Assembly (NCBI GenBank): GCA_007128175.1
Contig: SKXY01000117.1
Span: 1-34,160 of the forward strand
DNA length: 34,160 nucleotides
Source: Wenzhouxiangella sp.
GTDB taxonomy: Bacteria; Pseudomonadota; Gammaproteobacteria; Xanthomonadales; Wenzhouxiangellaceae
Direction: 5' to 3'
The translations under genes were made by a program, and so were the position numbers. Every line of letters starts with the position of its first letter. Within the stretch, counting starts at the first letter, position 1. The notes under the pieces were generated by a model that saw only the letters and a program-made list of their open reading frames with translations, did not search any database and was not told the origin of the DNA. This document shows, piece after piece, positions 1-8,533 of the stretch.

Positions 1-21
1 TCCCTTCTCCCCTCTACCCCT

Positions 22-1449
22 CTATTCACCCACAGTCAGTATCTTCATCGTATTGGTCCCACCCATCACACCCTGCTCATCGCCGGTTGTCACCAGCACG
101 CGGTCGCCGCTGGCGACCAGGCCGGACTGGCGCACGTGCTCCAGGGCATGCTCGACCAGTTCATCAGCGCCGCAATCGCCGGGAGCGAAGAACAGCGGCT
201 GGACGTGCTGGAACAGGCGCATGCGCCGCAGGCTGAAGCGATTGGGCGACAGTGCGATGATCGGGACCGGCGAGCGCACACGACTCAACCACTGTGCGGT
301 CGAACCCGACTCGGTGAGAGCGATTATGGCCCTGACCGGAAGCGCATGCACGGTCACCATGGTGGCCATGGCAATGGCCTGGTCGATACGCTCGGCACGG
401 ACGTTGAGCCGGCGTGTGGGGACATGGGCCTGGACATGCCGCTCGGCACCAAGGCAGATGCGGCTCATGGCCTCGATCACTTTCACCGGATGACGACCCA
501 CCGCGGTTTCGGCCGACAGCATGACCGCGTCGGTGCCGTCGATGACGGCATTTGCCACGTCCAGCACCTCGGCACGAGTGGGAATGGGGGATTCGACCAT
601 GGACTGCATCATCTGCGTGGCGGTGATCACGGCCCGGTTCTGTTCCAGCGAGGCCTTGATGATGCGTTTCTGCAATCCGGGCAGCTCCTCATCTCCGATC
701 TCCACGCCCAGATCGCCACGCGCGACCAGCACGGCGTCGGACGCGTCGATGATGGATTCGAGGTTCTCGATCGCCTCGGCGCGTTCGATCTTTGACACCA
801 GCGCGGCCTGCCCTCCGGCCTGCTGCATCATGTCTCGCGCATTGTCGATGTCCTCGGCGCTTCGCGGAAAGGACACGGCCAGGTAATCGACCTGCCACTC
901 GGCGGCCCGCTCGATATCCCGAGCATCGGCCGCCGACAGCCCCGGCACGGAAAGCCCGCCGCCACGCAGGTTCAGGCCCTTGCGGTCCGACAGCTTGCCG
1001 GAGGTCAGCACGTTACAGTGAATTGCGTCGCCGACAACCTTTTCCACGCGCATCGCCATCAGCCCGTCGTCGAGCAAGAGCTCGCTGCCCGGCCTGACGT
1101 CATCGACCAAGCCCAGGTAAGCAACCCCCACACCGGTCTCGTCGCCGACCGGCGGGTTCTCTCGCGCGTAGAGCGTAAACGCCTGCCCGGGTTCGAGCAG
1201 AACGGAACCTTCCCGAAAACGATCAATGCGAATCTTCGGGCCGGACAGATCGGCGAGCACCGCGATGTCGGTGTCGAGCTCGCGGGCGGCCGCCCGCACC
1301 ATCCGAATCCGACGGGCATGAGTTTCGGCGTTTCCGTGCGAGAAATTGATCCGCACCACGTCACAACCGGCAGTGATCAGGCGCTCGAGCACCTCCGGTT
1401 CGTCGGTGGCCGGGCCCAGGGTAGCGACAATCTTGGTTCGACGGAGCAT
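22..1449 (-). CDS. pyk: Pyruvate kinase
   Basis: Catalyses phosphoenolpyruvate plus ADP to pyruvate plus ATP, the last step of glycolysis, in the cytoplasm. The 475-residue product has the family's usual length. Visible landmarks are the N-terminal KIVATLGPAT, the nucleotide and substrate motif around R33/N35/S37 (RINFSHG), the catalytic SKIER lysine (K220, with metal ligand E222), D246 in VARGDLGVE, and T278 in ITATQMM. The frame stays open for 37 codons upstream, but the conserved N-terminus begins MLRRTKIVATLG, so the start is placed at 1449. The start lies only 10 nt after the stop of the S9 peptidase gene, so the two are probably cotranscribed. In related bacteria pyk usually sits next to pgk; here they are about 29.6 kb apart on the same strand. 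Confidence 0.97.
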   Translation of the reverse strand: MLRRTKIVATLGPATDEPEVLERLITAGCDVVRINFSHGNAETHARRIRMVRAAARELDTDIAVLADLSGPKIRIDRFREGSVLLEPGQAFTLYARENPPVGDETGVGVAYLGLVDDVRPGSELLLDDGLMAMRVEKVVGDAIHCNVLTSGKLSDRKGLNLRGGGLSVPGLSAADARDIERAAEWQVDYLAVSFPRSAEDIDNARDMMQQAGGQAALVSKIERAEAIENLESIIDASDAVLVARGDLGVEIGDEELPGLQKRIIKASLEQNRAVITATQMMQSMVESPIPTRAEVLDVANAVIDGTDAVMLSAETAVGRHPVKVIEAMSRICLGAERHVQAHVPTRRLNVRAERIDQAIAMATMVTVHALPVRAIIALTESGSTAQWLSRVRSPVPIIALSPNRFSLRRMRLFQHVQPLFFAPGDCGADELVEHALEHVRQSGLVASGDRVLVTTGDEQGVMGGTNTMKILTVGE

Positions 1450-1459
1450 GCGGACCAGT

Positions 1460-3517
1460 CTACTCCGAGTTGTCTTCCGCGGACCGATCATGGCGCTCGA
1501 ACCAGGCCAGGACATTGTCGATCTTGGCGATATGGCGCGTGGGGCGGCGGTCAATGCCATGCGAGGTCTCGGGCAGGCGGATCAGCACGGTATCGACTTC
1601 CATGAGCTGCAGCGCCTGGTAGTACTGTTCGGCCTCGGCGATCGGGGTGCGGAAATCATCCTCGCCGGTCATCAGCAGGGTCGGCGTGGTGACATTGCCC
1701 ACCAGCGACAGCGGCGAACGCTGCCAGTAGTGCTCGATTTCTTCCCAGGGCTTGCCCGGAAACTGGTGGGTGATCTGGTTCAGATAGGTATCACCGGTGA
1801 GCGCCTTCGACACCCAGTTGATGACCGGGTTGACCGCGGCGGCGGCGCGGAAGCGGTCGGTCAGGCCGATTGCGTAGGCGGTGGCGATGCCGCCGGCCGA
1901 GCCGCCAGTGATGAAGAGCCGGTCTGGGTCGACGAAGCCCTTGTCGAGCATGGCATCGACGCCCGACATGTGATCGCCAAAATCGTCCTCCGAGGAATAC
2001 TTGTACTCCAGCAGCATGCCGAACTCGGTGCCGTAGGACGAAGAACCACGGTAGTTGTTGTAGAAGACGACATATCCCTCCGCGGCGTAGCGCTGGAGCT
2101 CGGCGGAGAAATGCGGGCCGTAGGCCAGGTGCGGGCCGCCGTGGATTTCGAGGATCAGCGGATAGCGCTTTTCGGGATCGAAATCCGGCGGCGTCAGGTA
2201 CCAGCCCTGGATTTCGGTGCCGTCGGTGGACGACTCGTAGACGATTTCACGGACTTCGGCCATGTCGCGCTGGTCGAACAGGTTTCGGTTGAGATCGGTG
2301 AGCTGGCGGCTCTGGCCACGCCGGTCGAGCAGGTGAACGTCGGCCGGGCGCTGTGCGGTGCCGGCGGTATACGCGATCGCGCCGTTGTCGGCGACCGAGA
2401 AACTGCCGCTCAAGTAAGGCCGGCCGACGGCCACGCCGCTGAGTCGTTCGACCCGGGTGGTGATGCGGTCACGCAGATCCACCCGACCGACCTTGCGCTC
2501 GCCGTGGTCATCGTAGCGAAAGTAGATGGACGAACTGTCGGCCGCCCACACCGGATCACTCATCGAACGATCCAGCGATTCACCGAGCAGGGTCAGGTTG
2601 CCGCCATCGACGTCGATCACGCCCAGCAGCGACTCGGTGTACTGGCGGTTCTGGTGGTCGTCGCGCTCGAAGACGATGCGACGACCGTCGGGCGAGACCG
2701 CCGGTGACCGTGAAATACCGTCGAGCTCGGTCAGCTGCTCGATATCGCCGGAATCGAGGTCGACGCGATAGAGATTGGACTGGTTGCGTTCGTACTGCCA
2801 GTTCTCGCCGCGGTTGGCCGAAAACACGATGGCATCGCCATCAGGCATCCAGGCCAGCCGGCCGTTGTGGTCATGATCGCCGGAGGTCAGCTGGCGGGCC
2901 GCACCACCGTCGGCAGCGACCACGAAGACGTGACTGAAGCCGGGCTCGAGATAGCCGCGCCCGTCCCAGCGATAGACCACGCTGTCGATCACCGTGATCG
3001 GCGGCGCCCATTCGGCGCCCTCGGGTTTTTCCGGCGGGCTGGCCAGCGACGGCTTGTCGGCGGGCACGCGCATGGCAAAGGCGATCTGCTTACCGTCGGG
3101 CGACCAGGCGATTGATGAGGGCGACTCGGTCAGGCTGGTGATCATGGCGGTCTCGCCGCTGTCGAGCCAGCGCACGAACAGTTGCGGTTTGCCCTTGCCG
3201 TCATCGGCGACGTAGGCCAGCCGTTCGCCGTCGGGGGAGAAACGCGGCGACGAGTAGCTGTCGCGCCCCGACAGCAGCGGGCGGTGGTTGCCGCCGTCGG
3301 CATCGACCATCCACAGATTGGTTCGCGTGCGGTCAGTCATGATGTCGTTGATCGAACGCACGTAGACCACGCGATTGCCGTCCGGCGAGATCTGCACCTC
3401 GCTGGCATACTGCAGGTCGAACAGGTCGGACGAAACGAAACGGCGATCTTCGGCCACCACCGCCGAAGCGGCGAACATGACGGCCAGAAACGAAAACAGT
3501 TGAAAACGCAAGTGCAT
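1460..3517 (-). CDS. S9 family (prolyl oligopeptidase/DPP-like) secreted peptidase
   Basis: A 685-residue serine peptidase of family S9. An N-terminal signal peptide (residues 1 to about 22, ending AVVA) implies export. Residues about 30-400 show WD/PD40-type propeller repeats (SPDGNRVVYV, SPDGERLAYV, SPDGKQIAFA, SPDGRRIVFE), followed by an alpha/beta hydrolase domain. The triad is complete: Ser540 in GGSAGG, Asp621 in GEDDFRTP and His653 in ETSHG. It probably cleaves short peptides in the periplasm; the exact specificity (dipeptidyl, acylaminoacyl or oligopeptidyl) cannot be read from sequence. A GGAG lies 8 nt before the start. The stop is 10 nt before pyk, so it is likely the first gene of a peptidase-pyk unit, which is an unusual partner for a glycolytic gene. 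Confidence 0.93.
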   Translation of the reverse strand: MHLRFQLFSFLAVMFAASAVVAEDRRFVSSDLFDLQYASEVQISPDGNRVVYVRSINDIMTDRTRTNLWMVDADGGNHRPLLSGRDSYSSPRFSPDGERLAYVADDGKGKPQLFVRWLDSGETAMITSLTESPSSIAWSPDGKQIAFAMRVPADKPSLASPPEKPEGAEWAPPITVIDSVVYRWDGRGYLEPGFSHVFVVAADGGAARQLTSGDHDHNGRLAWMPDGDAIVFSANRGENWQYERNQSNLYRVDLDSGDIEQLTELDGISRSPAVSPDGRRIVFERDDHQNRQYTESLLGVIDVDGGNLTLLGESLDRSMSDPVWAADSSSIYFRYDDHGERKVGRVDLRDRITTRVERLSGVAVGRPYLSGSFSVADNGAIAYTAGTAQRPADVHLLDRRGQSRQLTDLNRNLFDQRDMAEVREIVYESSTDGTEIQGWYLTPPDFDPEKRYPLILEIHGGPHLAYGPHFSAELQRYAAEGYVVFYNNYRGSSSYGTEFGMLLEYKYSSEDDFGDHMSGVDAMLDKGFVDPDRLFITGGSAGGIATAYAIGLTDRFRAAAAVNPVINWVSKALTGDTYLNQITHQFPGKPWEEIEHYWQRSPLSLVGNVTTPTLLMTGEDDFRTPIAEAEQYYQALQLMEVDTVLIRLPETSHGIDRRPTRHIAKIDNVLAWFERHDRSAEDNSE

Positions 3518-3642
3518 CGAATGTACTCCGATCGATAGGTTCAGGCCTGCGCAGTCTAACCCGGCCGCAGAGGCCCTTTGACGTTACCCAATGCACTCGG
3601 ACCTATACTGACGCACTGTACTCAATGGAAATGGATGAACCG

Positions 3643-4506
3643 ATGAGTGAAGACAACAACGACTACCTGCCCCCTCGCGTGTGGAAATGGGAATCGGAAA
3701 GTGGTGGCAAGTTTGCCAGCATCAACCGGCCGATTGCCGGCGCCACCCAAGACAGGGAGCTGCCGGTCGGCAAGCACCCGCACCAACTCTACTCGCTGGC
3801 CACACCCAACGGCCAGAAGGTCACCATCCTGTTCGAGGAACTGCTGGCACGCGGTTTCGACGATGCCGAGTACGACGCCTGGCTGATCGACATCAACGAG
3901 GGCGAGCAATTTTCCTCCGGCTTCGTTGCCGCCAACCCGAATTCCAAGATTCCGGCCATGGTCGATCATTCGCAGCCCGAGCCGCTGCGGGTATTCGAAT
4001 CGGGCACCATCCTGCTGTACCTGGCCGAGAAGTTTGGCGCCTTTGTGCCAGACTCTCACGCCGCGCGCACCGAATGCCTCAACTGGCTGTTCTGGCAGAT
4101 GGGCTCGGCACCATTCCTCGGCGGAGGCTTCGGACACTTCTACGCCTACGCGCCAGAGAAGATCAAGTACGCCATCGACCGCTACGCCATGGAAGCCAAG
4201 CGCCAGCTCGACGTGCTCGACCGCGAACTGGCCGAAAAGAAATACATCGCCGGCGACGACTACACCATTGCCGACATGGCCATCTGGCCCTGGTACGGCC
4301 AGATGGCACTGGGCCGGCTCTACGAGGCCGGCGACTTCCTGCAGGTGGAATCCTACGAGCACCTGTTGCGCTGGGCCAGGGCCATCGATTCACACCCGGC
4401 CGTCCAGCGCGGCCGCATCGTCAACCGCAGTTTCGGCGATGACCCTCGACAACTGAAGGAACGTCACTCGGCGGCCGACATTGACCGGGCACTGGCAAAA
4501 ACCTGA
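3643..4506 (+). CDS. yghU: Glutathione S-transferase-like disulfide-bond oxidoreductase YghU
   Basis: The product closely resembles E. coli YghU, a glutathione S-transferase-fold enzyme that reduces disulfide bonds using glutathione. Shared stretches include INRP near residue 34, VGKHP-QLYSL-TPNGQKVTI, NPNSKIPA, FESG-ILLYLAEKFG, PFLGGGFGHFY-YAP, YTIADMAIWPW and RGRIVNR. They cover both the thioredoxin-like N-domain and the helical C-domain. The 287-residue length fits the family (about 288). Three in-frame ATGs lie at 3625, 3631 and 3643. The last is chosen because the product then starts like YghU and a GGAT sequence sits 7 nt upstream. It is convergent with the CIA30-like gene, 15 nt away. 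It seems to be a monocistronic cytoplasmic redox gene with no link to its neighbours. Confidence 0.95.
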   Translation: MSEDNNDYLPPRVWKWESESGGKFASINRPIAGATQDRELPVGKHPHQLYSLATPNGQKVTILFEELLARGFDDAEYDAWLIDINEGEQFSSGFVAANPNSKIPAMVDHSQPEPLRVFESGTILLYLAEKFGAFVPDSHAARTECLNWLFWQMGSAPFLGGGFGHFYAYAPEKIKYAIDRYAMEAKRQLDVLDRELAEKKYIAGDDYTIADMAIWPWYGQMALGRLYEAGDFLQVESYEHLLRWARAIDSHPAVQRGRIVNRSFGDDPRQLKERHSAADIDRALAKT

Positions 4507-4521
4507 CCGGACCCATCCCGC

Positions 4522-5109
4522 TCAATCGTTCACAAGTTCGACACGACGAATCTCGATGTCGGCATCAAAGGCCTCGCCGTAGGCGACGATCGCGATGGCC
4601 CGAAGGCTCGAAGTCGCCAGTGGCCGGTCAAGGTTGCGCGGTTCGAACTCCGCCCAGGGCAGTTCGATCTGCGACCACTCGTCGGTCGCATTCAAGCGAG
4701 CCCGGTAATAAGCCCAGGGCCTTCGGGTGTCGACGCTTCGCAAGTGAACGTAGTAGGCGCCGGGCCGCACCGCTCGCGCCTCCAGCCGCAATGCGCGGAA
4801 GCCGCCGGCATCGAAACGCCCGCCGCGCTCGGCCAGCGGCAGGCGCACCTGGATGAACCCGCCGTTATTGTCCAGGCGCACGCGACCGCGCAAGAACAGG
4901 ACATTGCCCCCATCCACCTGGCGATAGCCGGACTGCATATCCGAGCGCCCGCCCATCACGCGATCGCTGAAACCTTCCCAGCTCCTGCCCAGGGCCGATC
5001 GGCCGTCCGGGGCGGAGAAGTCGTCGATCAACATGACATGTTCACTGTTCCCTGCCAATGCATGAGCCGCCACCAGAACCAGGGCAAGTACACCCAACGC
5101 TTTTTTCAT
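4522..5109 (-). CDS. Secreted CIA30-family (NDUFAF1-like) protein
   Basis: A 195-residue protein with a signal peptide (residues 1 to about 19, ending AHALA). The body matches the CIA30 family, a galactose-binding-like beta sandwich related to mitochondrial complex I assembly factor NDUFAF1. The diagnostic part is the W-x-x-F-S-D-x-V-M-G-G-x-S motif around residues 44-56. It is followed by alternating strands ending in IELPWAEFEPR and an LRAIAIV-YGE segment typical of the family's C-terminus. Bacterial members have no settled function; binding of carbohydrate or another ligand in the periplasm is possible. No clear Shine-Dalgarno sequence precedes the ATG. It is divergent from the ECF sigma operon starting at 5221, so the 110-nt gap must carry both promoters. 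Confidence 0.82.
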   Translation of the reverse strand: MKKALGVLALVLVAAHALAGNSEHVMLIDDFSAPDGRSALGRSWEGFSDRVMGGRSDMQSGYRQVDGGNVLFLRGRVRLDNNGGFIQVRLPLAERGGRFDAGGFRALRLEARAVRPGAYYVHLRSVDTRRPWAYYRARLNATDEWSQIELPWAEFEPRNLDRPLATSSLRAIAIVAYGEAFDADIEIRRVELVND

Positions 5110-5185
5110 GCACCGAGACTACGCCCTGATTGTCAAAAACGCGTGCACAAGCGAGCCATCCGTCGCTGGCCGTGACTTTTCGGAC

Positions 5186-5214
5186 TGTAACCTCCGGCGT
5201 CCCCGGGCGTATAA
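5186..5214 (+). promoter_or_regulatory. Candidate ECF-type autoregulated promoter
   Basis: TGTAACC at 5186-5192 and CGTATAA at 5208-5214, separated by 15 nt, look like the AAC-containing -35 and CGT-starting -10 elements of ECF sigma promoters. The element sits directly before the ECF gene at 5221. Its -10 ends only 6 nt before the ATG, so the transcript would be nearly leaderless unless translation starts downstream. Autoregulation is inferred from family behaviour. Confidence 0.5.
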
Positions 5215-5220
5215 GGTGGT

Positions 5221-5739
5221 ATGAAGCGACGATTCGAGCAACTGGTCGATGAGCACGGCGGCAGACTGCTGCAGATGGCCGGGCTGTTGCTGCGTTCGAA
5301 TGCCGAAGCCGAGGACGTGGTTCAGGACAGCCTGGTCAAGCTCTGGCACCACCTTCCCCGGCTCGAGGCCGGTAAGGAATTGGGCTGGCTGATCACATGT
5401 ACCCGCAATGCCTGCCTGGACCAGTTGCGTGCCCGAAAACGTCAGCGCGGATTTCTGCAGCTGGTGGCCGGCGACAACGACCGGGCAGGACGGATTGAGA
5501 ATCCGCCGCAGCACGAGACCGAAACGGTCGAGCGCGTCCGACGCTTGCGGGCCGCCATCACCGCAATGCCCGAACCCGCCCGTTCGCTGCTGATCCTGCG
5601 CGACATCCAGGAAGTCGACGTCGCCACCGTCGCAAGCACGCTTTCACTGACCGAAAACCAGGTCAAGGTCTATACGTTTCGGGCCCGACGCGCCCTGCGG
5701 CGCCGGCTCGAGGAGGAACATCATGAACAGGTCGCCTGA
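5221..5739 (+). CDS. ECF-subfamily RNA polymerase sigma factor
   Basis: A 172-residue group 4 sigma factor. Region 2 spans about residues 1-75, with the core-binding and -10 segment AEAEDVVQDSLVKLW and the TRNACLDQLRARKR stretch. A short linker is followed by region 4 (about 105-165), which includes the helix-turn-helix VATVASTLSLTENQVKVYTFRAR. Unlike the sigma factor at 18543, it keeps the acidic EAED residues in region 2.2. It overlaps the next gene by 17 nt, and that product has one membrane span, the classic sigma/anti-sigma arrangement. A probable ECF promoter lies immediately upstream. The regulon and signal are unknown. Confidence 0.93.
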   Translation: MKRRFEQLVDEHGGRLLQMAGLLLRSNAEAEDVVQDSLVKLWHHLPRLEAGKELGWLITCTRNACLDQLRARKRQRGFLQLVAGDNDRAGRIENPPQHETETVERVRRLRAAITAMPEPARSLLILRDIQEVDVATVASTLSLTENQVKVYTFRARRALRRRLEEEHHEQVA

Positions 5740-6232
5740 CCCGACCCGCGCCGAACTGGAAGCTGAAGAACGGCTGATCGCAGCCGAGCGTCTGCCGGAC
5801 GATCACGAACTGGCTGCCGACTGGGCCCTTGGCCGCGAACTGCGCGGCCTTGATGTGCCGCCGCTGCCTCCCGGCCTGCGTTCTCGGGTCATGAATGCAA
5901 CGCACCATCGGCAACGACCGGCCTGGTGGCTGGGACTGGCCGCCGCGGTAATGCTCGGGCTGGCCGTTGTGCTGATCATCGAGCCATTCGATCCACCCGG
6001 CGAATCGACCACGGTTGCCGAGGCCGAGCTTCACGATCTGCAGTTGGCGCTGGCCAGCCTGGAGCTCGGCGCACGTCGCGCCGGCTCCGCTGCCCGGAGC
6101 GAGCTCAGCCGCAGTCTTTTCAACACGCGCATCGACCTGGACGAATTGCCCTATGCCAGCCAGATCGGGCGCTGGGTCCAACCGCATACCTCGAACGACC
6201 ACCAACCCCCGACACAGGAGTCACAACCATGA
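5723..6232 (+). CDS. Probable membrane anti-sigma factor
   Basis: A 169-residue protein with a charged cytoplasmic N-terminus (residues 1-65), one predicted membrane helix (about 67-87, PAWWLGLAAAVMLGLAVVLII) and an extracytoplasmic C-terminal tail of about 80 residues. It lacks the HxxxCxxC zinc motif of ZAS-type anti-sigma factors. The role is inferred from topology and position: it overlaps the ECF sigma gene by 17 nt, and its stop overlaps the DUF4252 start (ATGA). It would hold the sigma factor at the membrane until a signal arrives. A helical periplasmic segment (LHDLQLALASLELGARR) could be the sensing or protease-sensitive part. Confidence 0.75.
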   Translation: MNRSPDPTRAELEAEERLIAAERLPDDHELAADWALGRELRGLDVPPLPPGLRSRVMNATHHRQRPAWWLGLAAAVMLGLAVVLIIEPFDPPGESTTVAEAELHDLQLALASLELGARRAGSAARSELSRSLFNTRIDLDELPYASQIGRWVQPHTSNDHQPPTQESQP

Positions 6233-6798
6233 AGATCAAGTTCTCCACCCTGCTATTCTGCCTGGCACTTTCGCTGACCGTCGCCAACGCCCCTGCCCTC
6301 GCCAGTCAGCCCGGTCAGGTCGACCTGGCGCCGCTGGCCACGGCGATGGACGCCACGCCCCGGGTCAACCTCGCCTTCGGGCCGGCAATGATGGGAGGTT
6401 TTGCCGAAACCCTGCGCCAGAACAACCCGGAACTGGCCGACGTCCTCAAGTCGGTGAAGGGATTGCGAGTGATGGTCTACGAAGGGGTCGACAGCAGCGC
6501 CGCCGATTCCCCGATCAGCGATATCCTGCAGCGACTGGGAGCGGACGGCTGGGCCCCGGCACTCACCGTGCGCGACGACAGTACCGAGGTCGACCTGCTG
6601 CTGATCGAATCCGACCAGTACGTGAAGGGCCTGACCCTGCTGGTGCGCGACGGGTCGAACACGGCAGTGTTCGCCAACATACACGGTGATCTCGATCCGG
6701 TCGTCATCGGGCAGCTTATCGGCAGCGGCAAGGGAATGAAAGGCTTCGATCTCGGTGAACTGATGGGCCAGATCCAGGGCCAGGGCAACGAAGACTGA
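6229..6798 (+). CDS. Secreted DUF4252 family protein
   Basis: A 189-residue protein with a signal peptide (about 1-26, ending PALA). The rest fits DUF4252: a core of GLRVMVYE, a region with VDLLLIESDQYVKGLTLLVR, and the C-terminal VFANIHGDLDPVVIGQL. Members are often encoded with ECF sigma and anti-sigma genes, as here. The start is fixed by the ATGA overlap with the anti-sigma stop, which implies translational coupling, although the frame is open far upstream. The function is unknown. A place in the signal-sensing arm of the sigma system, or as one of its outputs, is an inference from the operon. A hairpin follows 16 nt after the stop. Confidence 0.85.
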   Translation: MKIKFSTLLFCLALSLTVANAPALASQPGQVDLAPLATAMDATPRVNLAFGPAMMGGFAETLRQNNPELADVLKSVKGLRVMVYEGVDSSAADSPISDILQRLGADGWAPALTVRDDSTEVDLLLIESDQYVKGLTLLVRDGSNTAVFANIHGDLDPVVIGQLIGSGKGMKGFDLGELMGQIQGQGNED

Positions 6799-6814
6799 GC
6801 AGATCCGCCGCAAA

Positions 6815-6845
6815 GCCGGCGACGGCGCGATCCGTCGTCGCCGGC
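6815..6845. terminator. Hairpin after sigma/anti-sigma/DUF4252 operon
   Basis: GCCGGCGACG at 6815-6824 pairs perfectly with CGTCGCCGGC at 6836-6845 across an 11-nt loop. It lies 17 nt after the DUF4252 stop. No T-run follows, so intrinsic termination is only probable. Confidence 0.5.
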
Positions 6846-6972
6846 CATCACCGCCATGACGATGCAAGCCCCCGATCAGGATCGGGCATTCAAATGCAAT
6901 CTCCATCGTTTTGGCGGTTTCTCCGCATGTCCTCGTATGAGAAAAACAGGCAGGTCATGAAGGAGAACAACA

Positions 6973-7710
6973 ATGTGGAGTCCAAAACTGGCCGGACTGG
7001 GCGCGATGTTCGTGCTCGCTTTCGGCATTCCAATGTCAGGGACGGCGGCAACTGACTGCGACGGGCGCTTCACCTGTGCCGGACCGGCCCGAGACACTGC
7101 ACCGGTGACTCAAACAGTCCGGGAGAATCAGGATTCGACATTCCGAACACTGCGCTATCGAGGCAGCGTGATCTGGCCGATGCTGACGTTCGAGGGGCTT
7201 AACAACCTCGAAGAGATTGAAGCATATTACGCCGGAGGCCTTGGCGGCGAGGGCAGCGGCCCCGGGCCCGAATACGGCATTACGTTTTCGGACAACGCAC
7301 TTGCCGTCATCAGTCAGGAGGCTGGTGGCACCGGTGATTTCGCCAACAACCCGTCGGGGGATACCACCATGGCATTCGCTACCGGAAGCTCCGCCACCCT
7401 GAACGTGCCAGACGGCTTCGAAGTCGGATTCTCGTTTTTCTACTCGGCGGCACAACACCCTGGTGAAGTCATCGTTTATGAAGGCATCGATGCCACTGGC
7501 AATATCCTCGCCACGCTAAGCCTTCCCGTCACACCGTCTACCGGGGCCACGCCTTACCTGTTCGACAACTGGCAACCGTTGGGCGTGGAGTTCGAGGGTA
7601 TCGCGCGGTCCGTGGACTTCGGCGGCACAACCGATCTCATCGGTTTCGACAACATCATTCTGGGCACCGAGGAGCCCGACGTGCTGTTCCACGACCGATT
7701 CGAAGAATAA
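6973..7710 (+). CDS. Secreted protein of unknown function with DRFEE tail
   Basis: A 245-residue exported protein with a signal peptide (about 1-26). An AAGGAG lies 7 nt before the ATG. The mature part is Gly, Asn and Thr rich and reads as beta strands (FATGSSATLNVPDGFEVGFSFFY; DLIGFDNIILG), like the secreted beta-sandwich proteins that often carry PEP-CTERM sorting tails, but no PEP motif or C-terminal membrane helix is present. The protein stops at DVLFHDRFEE. Short D-x-x-F-x-D-x-F-E endings are, as I recall, common on secreted proteins of this bacterial group and might be a processing or sorting signal; that is unverified. No enzyme motif is recognised. It is a stand-alone gene, convergent with the gene ending at 7754. 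Confidence 0.7.
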   Translation: MWSPKLAGLGAMFVLAFGIPMSGTAATDCDGRFTCAGPARDTAPVTQTVRENQDSTFRTLRYRGSVIWPMLTFEGLNNLEEIEAYYAGGLGGEGSGPGPEYGITFSDNALAVISQEAGGTGDFANNPSGDTTMAFATGSSATLNVPDGFEVGFSFFYSAAQHPGEVIVYEGIDATGNILATLSLPVTPSTGATPYLFDNWQPLGVEFEGIARSVDFGGTTDLIGFDNIILGTEEPDVLFHDRFEE

Positions 7711-7753
7711 ACGGCACCGTGTCACTGCCTTGCGGTCGTCCGTGCGCGGATGG

Positions 7754-8533
7754 TCAATCTGCCGAGCCTTGGTGCTGGCCAGCTTCCTGATCCGAAGCGG
7801 GGTAAGCTCCGGCCATTAGCCTGGCAAAGTCCGAGCCGACCAGGCAGGCTTTCGCAGGCCAGCCCTGCTGATCAGCCACATCAGCGGATGCCGGAGCATT
7901 GGAGTACCCCCCCGCTTCGTCCGACAGGGCCGAACGGTACTTGACCGGCAACGCCGACTCCGCATGTTCGATCACTATTTCCAGTGTTCGACTCTGCCGT
8001 GCCTGCCAGGGTCCATGCGCCTCGATCATCAGATAGCTGGCTGTTTGCGGGCGCCCCATACGCCCGTATAACTGACCTCCCGCAGGAATGACATGCAGTG
8101 CCATGACATCTGGCACGACCACATCGAGCACTCTTTCGACATCGTCTGGAGACTCCAGGGTGGGAAAAGAGACCGTCATGCCGCCATCCGGGCTGTGGTG
8201 AGGGCTGTTGTTCGTCACAGTCAGACGAATAGTCGTTTGCTTTTCGTCCGGCATCTGGACAATGCTTTCGACATGCGGCTGAGCCCGGGTGGCCGTAGCA
8301 AAGGACAATGCAGCCATATCCGAATCGATCTCAGCAGCGGTCGAATCGATAACCACCGACCTCAGCCTCCTGACCGGCCCACTTTGCTCCGTCGAACCTG
8401 CCGGGACCATCGCCGGCACCGGACAGTCACGATAGAGCCCGGAAGCAGCCAGGCCAGGCTGCGTGCCCAACAGCATCAATCCCGAGACAAGCGCTCCACG
8501 CCAAGCATGACCCCGCAATACTGAACTGCTCAT
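7754..8533 (-). CDS. Exported protein of unknown function
   Basis: A 259-residue protein with a signal-peptide-like N-terminus (about 1-30, ending GLAAS). A GGGGGAG lies just before the ATG at 8533. The middle (about 95-190) is rich in predicted strands (TTIRLTVTNNSP; TLEIVIEH) and could be an immunoglobulin-like or beta-sandwich domain. Two cysteines (in YRDCPVP and KACLVGS) could form a disulfide between the ends. I do not recognise the family. The C-terminus is low complexity and polar. The next gene upstream on the same strand starts 136 nt away (stop at 8670), so cotranscription is possible but unproven. Confidence 0.65.
   Translation of the reverse strand: MSSSVLRGHAWRGALVSGLMLLGTQPGLAASGLYRDCPVPAMVPAGSTEQSGPVRRLRSVVIDSTAAEIDSDMAALSFATATRAQPHVESIVQMPDEKQTTIRLTVTNNSPHHSPDGGMTVSFPTLESPDDVERVLDVVVPDVMALHVIPAGGQLYGRMGRPQTASYLMIEAHGPWQARQSRTLEIVIEHAESALPVKYRSALSDEAGGYSNAPASADVADQQGWPAKACLVGSDFARLMAGAYPASDQEAGQHQGSAD

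Noticed and set aside
1346-2707. Long open frame (453 codons) on the plus strand
   Set aside because: It is antisense to the S9 peptidase, which has complete catalytic motifs. The plus-strand product has no recognisable domain; GC-rich codon bias keeps antisense frames open.
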